From positions 1-6,427 of the forward strand of contig CAMBZB010000060.1 of NCBI GenBank assembly GCA_945872245.1: DNA of 6,427 nt, written 5' to 3'. This document shows positions 1 through 5,514 of the stretch, piece after piece. A model generated the notes under the pieces. It was not told where the DNA came from and did no database searches. It saw nothing but the letters and a program-made list of their open reading frames with translations. The DNA comes from Flavobacterium psychrophilum. GTDB lineage: Bacteria; Bacteroidota; Bacteroidia; Flavobacteriales; Flavobacteriaceae. The translations under genes and the position numbers were made by a program. Positions within the stretch are counted from its first letter, which is position 1. Every line of letters begins with the position of its first letter.

Positions 1-30
1 TGCACTGCCCCCAAAAAGTTAGACACTATT
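1..30 (+). repeat. Left terminal inverted repeat (IRL)
   Basis: Bases 1-30 match the reverse complement of 1409-1438 at about 20 of 30 positions. Shared blocks include ACTG at 4-7, CCCAAAA at 10-16 and GACA at 22-25. The end starts with 5'-TG, as expected for IS3-family tips. The inner part overlaps a hairpin that precedes orfA. Confidence 0.8.
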
Positions 31-43
31 TGGGGGCATTTTT
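7..43 (+). terminator. Terminator-like hairpin in the IS left end, just before orfA
   Basis: GCCCCCAAA (7-15) is perfectly complementary to TTTGGGGGC (29-37), giving a 9-bp GC-rich stem with a 13-nt loop. It is followed by A and five T (39-43), and the orfA ATG starts at 44. This has the form of an intrinsic terminator. Inference: transcripts entering from a flanking gene would stop here or have the orfA start occluded, while a transcript starting inside the hairpin would escape. Several unrelated IS elements (IS10, IS50, IS200) are known to guard against read-through transposase expression with 5' structures. No experiment supports it for this copy. Confidence 0.6.
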
Positions 44-571
44 ATGGAAAGAAAAGTCAAGTATGATTACGCATTCAAACTTGAATGTGTAGAGTTAGTT
101 ACCAAAGAATACTATTCTTGTGAATCGGTATCTAATAAAAAGGGTATTAGTGAGTCTAATATTCGCAAGTGGGTTAGTTTTTACCGAAAATATGGCAAAG
201 CTGGATTGTTCCCGCGTAAGAATTGTATTTACAGCATTGATTTTAAACAAAACGTATTACTGTCAATAGAGAATGATTTGTTATCATTAAGAGAAGCTTG
301 TTTAAAATTTAATATTCCTACAGACTCAACTATTATCAAATGGCAAAGAGATTTTGCTAACTTTGGTCTGGAAGGATTACAACCAAAACCTAAAGGCAGA
401 CCAAAATCTATGAGTAATTTTAAACGCAAAAAACGCAAATCAGACAAACCATTAACTAGAGAAGAAGAACTTCTTTTAGAGAATGAAGCCTTACGATGTG
501 AACTTGATTATCTAAAAAAGTTACAAGCCTTAATTCAAGCCGAAGAGAAAGTCAAAAAGCTCAAGCCATAA
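44..571 (+). CDS. IS3-family (IS150 group) transposase OrfA, DNA-binding subunit
   Basis: 175 residues, close to IS150 InsJ. Residues about 5-55 form a first helix-turn-helix of the IS3 OrfA type (YAFKLECVELV ... SESNIRKWVSFYRKYG), and residues about 64-113 a second one (SLREACLKFNIP ... IIKWQRDF ... GLEGL). A basic linker (about 118-134) leads to a C-terminal coiled coil with heptad-spaced L143, L150, L157 and I164, the leucine zipper used for OrfA/OrfAB multimerisation. In this family OrfA binds the IS ends and modulates transposition, and its N-terminal part becomes the DNA-binding part of the OrfAB transposase. The ATG at 44 is the first in frame and lies six bases after a hairpin. The stop TAA (569-571) overlaps the orfB ATG by one base (TAATG). 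A slippery heptamer lies near the end of the gene. Confidence 0.92.
   Translation: MERKVKYDYAFKLECVELVTKEYYSCESVSNKKGISESNIRKWVSFYRKYGKAGLFPRKNCIYSIDFKQNVLLSIENDLLSLREACLKFNIPTDSTIIKWQRDFANFGLEGLQPKPKGRPKSMSNFKRKKRKSDKPLTREEELLLENEALRCELDYLKKLQALIQAEEKVKKLKP
514..520 (+). other. Programmed -1 ribosomal frameshift site (A AAA AAG)
   Basis: The heptamer A_AAA_AAG is in the correct phase: orfA reads AAA (515-517) and AAG (518-520), so tandem slippage by one base moves ribosomes into the orfB frame. From 520 to the orfB ATG at 571 the -1 frame is open, adding 17 residues (VTSLNSSREESQKAQAI). The predicted OrfAB fusion is 453 residues: 159 from orfA and 294 from the -1 frame. A10G-type A-rich heptamers of exactly this kind are the standard device for making transposase in IS3 elements. 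A downstream stem supports the call. Confidence 0.85.
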
Positions 572-583
572 TGGAATTAAGGC
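527..583 (+). promoter_or_regulatory. RNA stem downstream of the frameshift site
   Basis: Bases 527-536 (GCCTTAATTC) are perfectly complementary to 574-583 (GAATTAAGGC), giving a 10-bp stem with a 37-nt loop. It begins 6 nt after the last base of the A AAA AAG heptamer, within the spacing at which stimulatory structures promote -1 frameshifting. The loop contains the orfA stop and orfB ATG, so the same stem may also tune independent initiation of orfB. The pairing is seen in the sequence; the function is inferred from position. Confidence 0.55.
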
Positions 584-1404
584 ATAAATACGATTTAAAT
601 ATACTTTTAAATCAAGCTAATATGGCACGCAGTAGTTTTTACTATCACCAAAAACAGAATGAAATACCAGACAAGTATAAGGTGATTAAAGAGTTAATAA
701 AATCTATTTATCACAGACACAAAGGTCGTTATGGCTACAGGAGGATTACAGATGAATTAAACAATAAAGGTTTAGTTATCAATCACAAAACTGTTTTAAG
801 ATTAATGAAGTTAATAGGTTTAAAAAGTATTATTAGAGTCAAAAAATATAAATCCTATAAAGGAGAACAAGGTAAAATAGCTCCAAATCTTTTAAAGAGG
901 AATTTTAAGTCAGAAGCTCCAAATCAAAAATGGGCAACCGACATAACTGAATTTAATGTTGCTGGAAAGAAATTGTATTTATCACCTATTATTGACTTGT
1001 TTAATCAGGAAATAATTAGTTATGAGCTAACAGAACGGCCAGTGTTTAATCAAGTAGCTATGATGCTAAAAAAGGCATTTAAGAAAATTCCAAACAACAT
1101 TAATCTAATGCTACACTCTGATCAAGGTTGGCAATATCAAATGAAACAGTATCAATATTTATTGAAAGAAAAAGGAATAATCCAGAGTATGTCTAGGAAA
1201 GGAAATTGTTTAGATAATGCTATTATTGAAAACTTCTTTGGCACTCTAAAATCAGAACTGTTTTACATACAAAAATTTGCAAGTGTAGAGGAACTAAAAC
1301 ACGAAATCAAACAATATATAAACTATTACAATAATGATAGAATCAAATCAAATTTAAACAAAATGAGCCCGATAAAATATCGAGCTCATTATTATCAAAA
1401 TTAA
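571..1404 (+). CDS. IS3-family (IS150 group) transposase OrfB, DDE integrase domain
   Basis: 277 residues, near the length of IS150 InsK (about 283). An HTH_21-like region occupies about residues 38-90 (HRHKGRYGYRRITDELN and NHKTVLRLMK). The RNase-H-fold core (rve) follows, with catalytic D124 in KWATDITEF, D184 in LHSDQGWQYQ and E220 in LDNAIIENFFG. The last two are separated by exactly 35 residues, the DD(35)E signature of IS3 transposases and retroviral integrases. This domain cuts and joins the IS ends; the active transposase is normally the OrfAB frameshift fusion. The ATG at 571 overlaps the orfA stop by one base, so a separate OrfB could also be made by termination-reinitiation. All catalytic residues are present and the frame is unbroken, so nothing marks it as decayed. 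Confidence 0.93.
   Translation: MELRHKYDLNILLNQANMARSSFYYHQKQNEIPDKYKVIKELIKSIYHRHKGRYGYRRITDELNNKGLVINHKTVLRLMKLIGLKSIIRVKKYKSYKGEQGKIAPNLLKRNFKSEAPNQKWATDITEFNVAGKKLYLSPIIDLFNQEIISYELTERPVFNQVAMMLKKAFKKIPNNINLMLHSDQGWQYQMKQYQYLLKEKGIIQSMSRKGNCLDNAIIENFFGTLKSELFYIQKFASVEELKHEIKQYINYYNNDRIKSNLNKMSPIKYRAHYYQN
1363..1389 (+). repeat. Inverted repeat at the 3' end of orfB
   Basis: ATGAGCCCGATA (1363-1374) and TATCGAGCTCAT (1378-1389) pair over 12 positions with one mismatch and a 3-nt AAA loop. It lies inside the coding sequence, about 15 bases before the stop codon, and no T-run follows, so it is not a standard terminator. It may slow polymerase or protect the 3' end of the transposase message; it may also be chance. 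Confidence 0.4.
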
Positions 1405-1408
1405 TTAT

Positions 1409-1438
1409 AAATTTGTCCAAACTTTTGGGTTCAGTCTA
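1409..1438 (-). repeat. Right terminal inverted repeat (IRR)
   Basis: Read on the minus strand it begins TAGACTGAACCCAAAAG and aligns without gaps to the left end over 30 bases with about 10 mismatches. The outermost three bases are TAG instead of the TGC at the left tip, so the terminal TG dinucleotide usual for the family is not preserved. It starts 5 bp after the orfB stop codon. Confidence 0.75.
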
Positions 1439-1445
1439 TTTTTAT

Positions 1446-1466
1446 TAAAATATCGGGCATTTTTTA
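1446..1466 (+). terminator. Probable right half of an interrupted intrinsic terminator
   Basis: TAAAATATCGGGCAT followed by six T has the composition of a terminator's descending arm plus U-tract. No adjacent ascending arm exists because the IS right end lies 8 bp upstream. The missing arm would read ATGCCCGATATTTTA and is predicted just left of the IS, outside this window. The only complement here is GCCCGATA at 1367-1374 inside orfB, which could pair over 8 bp with TATCGGGC at 1451-1458. Confidence 0.35.
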
Positions 1467-1531
1467 TTATTTAATTTGGCATTGATTTTAGAAGCAAAAG
1501 CGACTTATAAATTTTAACAAATAATTATATA

Positions 1532-1551
1532 TTAACGTTTTGTTAACGTTT
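1532..1551 (+). promoter_or_regulatory. Tandem TTAACGTTT repeats upstream of the receptor gene
   Basis: TTAACGTTT occurs at 1532-1540 and again at 1543-1551, an 11-bp period (about one helical turn). Each copy contains the palindrome AACGTT, and the second extends to GTTAACGTTTAAC. The pair ends 47 bp before the chosen ATG. The arrangement would suit a regulator binding one face of the DNA or an element overlapping the promoter. No specific regulator can be named. Confidence 0.35.
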
Positions 1552-1598
1552 AACACAAATAAAAAATGGAAATTTGCAGAAATTTAAACAAAACAAAA

Positions 1599-4500
1599 AT
1601 GAAAAATTTTAGAAATGCTTTATTTATGGTGCTTTTCTTTTTGACAAACCTAACAGTATTTTCGCAAGGGAATACTAACTCGTCAATTAATGGACAAGTT
1701 TTAGACAATCAGTCCTCTGGAATTCCTATGTCAAATATTGTTGCTGTGCATATTCCATCAGGAACCAAATATGTAGCTTCAACAGATCTTGATGGTTTTT
1801 TTAAAATCTCAAACATGAGAGTTGGTGGTCCATACACCGTTACTTTCAGTTATGTTGGATTTAAGTCACAAGATGTTAACAACATTATTTTACAGTTAGG
1901 GGATTCCCAGAGTTTAAAAATTGTGTTAGAGCAAGAAGCAAATCAATTAAAAGATGTTGTTGTTATTGCACAAAAAAACAATATTTTTAACTCAAAGAAA
2001 ACAGGAGCGCAAACAATAATTGATTCTAAAAAAATCAACTCATTGCCATCTCTTTCAAGAAATATTGCTGATTTTGTGAGACTTACGCCTCAAGCTCAAG
2101 TAAGAGGCGATGATGTAATTTCAATTAGTGGTCAAAACAACAGATACAATGCTATCTACATTGATGGTGCAGTAAATAATGATGTTTTTGGATTAGCTAG
2201 TAATGGAACCAATGGAGGACAAACAGGAGTTAGTCCTATATCTTTAGACGCTATTGAGCAATTCCAAGTTCAGGTTGCACCATTCGACGTTAAAATATCA
2301 GGATTTGCTGGAGGTGCAATTAGTGCAATCACAAAATCTGGAACTAATGATTTTGAAGGTTCTGCTTATTTTTTAAATAGAAACGAAGGTTTTGCTGGTA
2401 TGACTCCACCAAGCCTTGTTAGCACAGGAACTTCAAGGGAAAAACTAGCTAAATTTAATGCCTCTACAATTGGTGTAAGAGCTGCTGGCGCAATCAAAAA
2501 AGACAAGTTGTTTTATTTTATTAATTATGAAAGACAAGACAATGAAACGCCTCAGCCATTTGATGTAAACAATTATATTGGTAATGTTAAAACTTTAACT
2601 CCAAGTGGAACGGTTGCTGATGGATTAGAGTTTTTAAGAAATAATTTGATTACTCGATTCGGATACAATCCTGGAGCGTATACAAATAACTTTGCAACCT
2701 TAAAAAGCGATAAGTTTATTGCTAAAATTGATTGGAACATTAATGACAATCATAAGTTAGCTGTCAGACACAGTTTAGTTAAAGCAAATGAAATTTCGCC
2801 TTCAAGATCCTCTGCAAATTCTATAAATTTTATGGGTGGAGCGATTGATTTTAAAACTACCACTAACTCGACTTCCTTAGAATTAAACTCTAGATTTGGA
2901 AATAAATTTGCTAATAATCTAGTAATTGGATATACAACAGTTGAAGATGATAGAAATCCATTTGGATCACTTTTCCCAAATGTAGAAATTAGAGACGGAG
3001 CTGGTGGATCTGCCATATACTTAGGTTCTGAAACATTTTCAACCGCAAATTTATTAGAACAGAAAACACTTACCGTTACAGACAATTTTGAAATTAATTC
3101 TGGTAAACATACTATTACTATTGGTACCCATAATGAATTTTCTTCTGCAAAGAATGTATTTGTGGGTAGAAATTTTGGGTATTACCGATTTACAAATGTG
3201 AATGATTTCATTAATAACGCAAAACCAAACAGATTTAGATTAGGATATTCATTATTAGGTGGTGATGGTGATGCTTCTCAAGGAGCAGCTGAGTTTGATG
3301 TAATGCAATTTGGAGGTTACATTCAAGATGAGTTTAGAGTGGCTAATAATTTCAAATTAACTTTTGGTATTAGAGCAGATGCACCAGTATGGGATGACTA
3401 CATTAATAATGCCGATTTTAATAGTAGAACCATTCCTTTGCTTAAAACCGCAGGAAAAGACTTACAAGGTGCAAGTGTAGGGCAAAGGATCGATACTAGA
3501 GTCCATATATCTCCAAGAGTTGGATTCAATTATGATGTCAATGGAGACAAAAAAACACAAATTAGAGGTGGTTTAGGAATTTTTACATCTAGATTACCTT
3601 TGGTATGGCCAGGAGGTGCTTACAACAACAATGGAGTTACTCAGGGAGCAATTGATATAAATGGCGCTACGAATGTTTTAATGCCTTTATTTGACCCAAA
3701 TACATCGGTAGCTAGTCAAATTGTAAACCAAAATAATGCAAACTTAGGGCCATTACCAGGAAATCCAGGTGCTCCAGGACAATTCTCTGGAAATATAGAT
3801 TTGTTTGCAAAAGACTTTAAATTACCACAAGTTTTTAAAGCAAGCTTAGCGGTTGATCGTAAATTACCTTATGGGATTTTATTTAGTGGTGATATTACTT
3901 ATAATGATAACATCTCAGCTGTAAAATATGAAAACTTAAATATTCAAAACCCTACCGTTGCATTAACAGGTGCTGATACGCGGCCTAGATATAATGGAAA
4001 TGTTAGAGTTGACAACATTTATCAAGGAATTTATTTAGCTTCAAACACCTCTGAAGGAAAAGCATGGAATGCGTCTTATACTTTTTCAAAAACTTTTTCA
4101 ACTGATAAATTAGATTTATTTATTCAAGGAACGCATGCATACGGTGAATCTACGGTTTTATTTGATGCTACTTCTTCTCAAAACAGTTCTCAGTGGAACA
4201 ATATTGAAACCGTTAATGGTTCTAATAACATAGGTGGAGTTTCAAGATCAGATTTTGATCAAGGACACAGAATATTAGGAATTACTTCATTGACGTACAA
4301 GTGGAATAATAACTTAAAAACTAAGATAGGTTTGTATTACGAAGGAGCACAAGGAACCCCTTTCAGTTATGTATACAATGACGCTTCTGGGGGAGGTAAT
4401 TCAAGTTTATTGAGAGACACATTTTCTGAATCAGCTTTAATCTATGTTCCGGCTAATCAATCTGAAATCAACTTTGTAAATACGACAGGAGGTTTAACAG

Positions 4501-4913
4501 CTCAACAACAATGGGAAGCTTTTAATGCATTTGTTGAAGGAGATGATTATTTAAGAAGTAGAAAAGGACAATATGCAGAAAGAAACGGAGATCGTTTAAA
4601 GTGGAGCCATGTAATTGATTTGAAATTTGCTCAGGAAATTTCATTGAATATTGGCAAAAAGAAACATAGTTTTGAAATCACAGCAGATATATTTAATTTC
4701 ACAAATCTATTGAATAAAGATTGGGGAAAACGTTATTTCGCAAGCTTTGATCAAGTTCAGTTAATTGACCATGTTGGTTTCTTAGCTAACGGAACAACTC
4801 CAACATTTAGATACAATCCAACTGCTGAAAAACAAATTAATCAGATTGATGATGCAGGGGTTAATTCTTCAAGATGGCAAGCTCAGTTAGGTGTTCGTTA
4901 TACATTTAACTAA
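1599..4913 (+). CDS. TonB-dependent receptor, Oar-like, with carboxypeptidase-regulatory-like domain
   Basis: Predicted outer-membrane receptor that imports a bulky ligand using TonB-ExbBD energy. With the start at 1599 it is 1104 residues. Residues 1-22 form a signal peptide (MKNFRNALFMVLFFLTNLTVFS, cut near VFS-QG). Residues about 28-112 are a CarboxypepD_reg-like beta-sandwich (INGQVLDNQ ... STDLDGFFKISNM ... FSYVGFKSQ), followed by a TonB-box-like LKDVVVIAQ (117-125), a plug (about 130-255, with YIDGAVNNDVFG) and a large beta-barrel ending in LGVRYTFN, an aromatic-rich final strand. Features such as LFYFINYERQ and DFDQGHRILG suit the Oar-like group. No SusD-like lipoprotein gene follows and a terminator closes the gene, so it is probably monocistronic and not a SusCD polysaccharide system. 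An in-frame ATG at 1566 would put a charged 11-residue stretch before the signal peptide, so 1599 is preferred. The substrate cannot be told. Confidence 0.9.
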   Translation: MKNFRNALFMVLFFLTNLTVFSQGNTNSSINGQVLDNQSSGIPMSNIVAVHIPSGTKYVASTDLDGFFKISNMRVGGPYTVTFSYVGFKSQDVNNIILQLGDSQSLKIVLEQEANQLKDVVVIAQKNNIFNSKKTGAQTIIDSKKINSLPSLSRNIADFVRLTPQAQVRGDDVISISGQNNRYNAIYIDGAVNNDVFGLASNGTNGGQTGVSPISLDAIEQFQVQVAPFDVKISGFAGGAISAITKSGTNDFEGSAYFLNRNEGFAGMTPPSLVSTGTSREKLAKFNASTIGVRAAGAIKKDKLFYFINYERQDNETPQPFDVNNYIGNVKTLTPSGTVADGLEFLRNNLITRFGYNPGAYTNNFATLKSDKFIAKIDWNINDNHKLAVRHSLVKANEISPSRSSANSINFMGGAIDFKTTTNSTSLELNSRFGNKFANNLVIGYTTVEDDRNPFGSLFPNVEIRDGAGGSAIYLGSETFSTANLLEQKTLTVTDNFEINSGKHTITIGTHNEFSSAKNVFVGRNFGYYRFTNVNDFINNAKPNRFRLGYSLLGGDGDASQGAAEFDVMQFGGYIQDEFRVANNFKLTFGIRADAPVWDDYINNADFNSRTIPLLKTAGKDLQGASVGQRIDTRVHISPRVGFNYDVNGDKKTQIRGGLGIFTSRLPLVWPGGAYNNNGVTQGAIDINGATNVLMPLFDPNTSVASQIVNQNNANLGPLPGNPGAPGQFSGNIDLFAKDFKLPQVFKASLAVDRKLPYGILFSGDITYNDNISAVKYENLNIQNPTVALTGADTRPRYNGNVRVDNIYQGIYLASNTSEGKAWNASYTFSKTFSTDKLDLFIQGTHAYGESTVLFDATSSQNSSQWNNIETVNGSNNIGGVSRSDFDQGHRILGITSLTYKWNNNLKTKIGLYYEGAQGTPFSYVYNDASGGGNSSLLRDTFSESALIYVPANQSEINFVNTTGGLTAQQQWEAFNAFVEGDDYLRSRKGQYAERNGDRLKWSHVIDLKFAQEISLNIGKKKHSFEITADIFNFTNLLNKDWGKRYFASFDQVQLIDHVGFLANGTTPTFRYNPTAEKQINQIDDAGVNSSRWQAQLGVRYTFN

Positions 4914-4931
4914 ATTAATACTACATAATTT

Positions 4932-4967
4932 AAAACGGCATTCTTTATCTAAGAATGCCGTTTTTTT
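4932..4967 (+). terminator. Intrinsic terminator after the receptor gene
   Basis: AAAACGGCATTCTT (4932-4945) and AAGAATGCCGTTTT (4951-4964) form a perfect 14-bp stem with a 5-nt loop (TATCT). The T-run covers 4961-4967, with a further T-rich stretch beyond. It starts 18 bp after the receptor stop codon. It separates the receptor from the following gene. Confidence 0.93.
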
Positions 4968-4979
4968 GTGCTTTTTTTT

Positions 4980-4987
4980 TATATTTG
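4980..4987 (+). promoter_or_regulatory. Promoter -7 element of Bacteroidota type
   Basis: TATATTTG matches the Bacteroidota sigma-ABfr -7 consensus TAnnTTTG at every fixed position. It lies 23 bp before the ATG at 5011 and just after a strong terminator, where a new promoter would be needed. The expected -33 TTTG is not at the usual distance; the nearest TTTG (4965-4968) is too close. The call therefore rests on one box and context. Confidence 0.5.
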
Positions 4988-5010
4988 TTTAAATTAAAAA
5001 CTATTCAAAA

Positions 5011-5439
5011 ATGAATTTATACACTTTCCTACAAAAATTTCACTCCGGTTGGGCTTACCTAGTTTTATTATTATTAGTATTTGTAATTGTTAATTCAATT
5101 ATCGGATTGACTTCAAAAAAAGAGTTCGCTACAAAAGACAGAAAAATTGCCCTATTTGGTTTAATCGGATCTCACATACAATTATTAGTAGGTTTGGCAC
5201 TTTATTTTGTTTCTCCACTAGGATTTAACTCTTTAGGACAAATGTCGGACAAGGCATTGCGATTGACTTCTTTAGAACATCCACTAACCAATATAATCGC
5301 TATTGCCCTAATCACAATAGGATGGGTGAAACATAAAAAAGCAACAACAAGCGAATCGAAATTCAAAACATTTTCAATTTACTATGGCTTGGCTTTACTT
5401 CTAATTTTAAGCAGGATTCCTTGGTATTTATGGTTCTAA
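5011..5439 (+). CDS. Small four-helix inner-membrane protein of unknown function
   Basis: 142 residues with four predicted membrane helices at about 14-33, 46-68, 91-106 and 122-141, separated by short charged loops. Histidines sit at or near helix ends: H11 (KFHSGWAY), H55 (GSHIQLLVG), H90 (LEHPLTN) and H108. That spacing recalls small haem- or metal-binding membrane proteins, and similar flavobacterial proteins are, from memory, sometimes loosely labelled cytochrome b-like. I cannot assign a family with certainty and do not claim a function. No signal peptide cleavage site is evident; the first helix probably acts as anchor. The ATG is preceded by an A-rich leader (ATTCAAAA), usual in this phylum. 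A promoter-like box lies 23 bp upstream and no terminator separates it from the downstream rlpA-like gene, so the two may be co-transcribed. Confidence 0.75.
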   Translation: MNLYTFLQKFHSGWAYLVLLLLVFVIVNSIIGLTSKKEFATKDRKIALFGLIGSHIQLLVGLALYFVSPLGFNSLGQMSDKALRLTSLEHPLTNIIAIALITIGWVKHKKATTSESKFKTFSIYYGLALLLILSRIPWYLWF

Positions 5440-5514
5440 AATAGTAGTACTAGTTCTAATTGGGCTTTTACTCATTTTTGAAAGCAATGCTTGAAACGAT
5501 CAAAAAAATTAATT

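Larger units (their letters stand above)
1..1438 (+). mobile_element. IS3-family insertion sequence, IS150 group
   Basis: The unit is bounded by matching inverted ends (1-30 and 1409-1438) and holds two consecutive frames typical of IS3 elements: an HTH/leucine-zipper OrfA and a DDE-transposase OrfB in the -1 frame relative to it. The two-HTH OrfA of about 175 residues, the 277-residue OrfB and left end TGCACTGCCCCCAAAAAG resemble IS150 (InsJ/InsK) rather than the IS2 or IS911 groups. Both frames are intact, so the copy could be active through an OrfAB fusion. IS3 elements move by a copy-out/paste-in route via a circular intermediate and usually make 3-4 bp target duplications; this cannot be checked because the window starts at the left tip. 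The left boundary at base 1 is inferred from alignment of the two ends and could lie slightly outside the window. Confidence 0.9.
1439..1598 (+). other. Non-coding leader between the IS and the TonB-dependent receptor gene
   Basis: This 160-bp AT-rich stretch holds no plausible gene. From the IS side it contains: the right-half of a probable terminator (1446-1466); TTAATTTG at 1471-1478, one mismatch from the Bacteroidota -7 box TAnnTTTG; TAAATTTT at 1508-1515, also one mismatch from that box; a tandem pair of TTAACGTTT (1532-1540 and 1543-1551); and an A-rich leader before the ATG at 1599. No convincing -33 TTTG lies at proper distance from either box, so the receptor promoter cannot be fixed, but it should lie here unless transcription comes from the IS. 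Confidence 0.6.

Noticed and set aside
25..32. ACTATTTG as a -7 promoter box for orfA
   Set aside because: It matches only the TTTG half of TAnnTTTG, has no -33 partner, and would start transcription about at the ATG.
229..447. Minus-strand frame inside orfA
   Set aside because: It lies wholly opposite a recognised transposase subunit and has no recognisable protein features.
1566..1598. Upstream in-frame ATG giving a longer receptor
   Set aside because: It adds MEICRNLNKTK before a clean signal peptide that starts with MKNF at 1599; the A-rich leader before 1599 suits the phylum better.
2750..3085. Minus-strand frame inside the receptor gene
   Set aside because: It is antisense to the conserved receptor frame, with no domain or signal.
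5440..5470. TAGTACTA palindrome as a terminator after the membrane-protein gene
   Set aside because: The self-complementary part is only 8 bp, AT-rich, and not followed by a T-run.
5473..5480. CATTTTTG as a -7 promoter box for the rlpA-like gene
   Set aside because: It is one mismatch from the consensus and no -33 element lies at the right distance; T-rich DNA gives such matches often.
5491..5514. TTG start giving a longer RlpA-like protein
   Set aside because: It adds eight mainly charged residues before the signal peptide; the ATG at 5515 is a better start.
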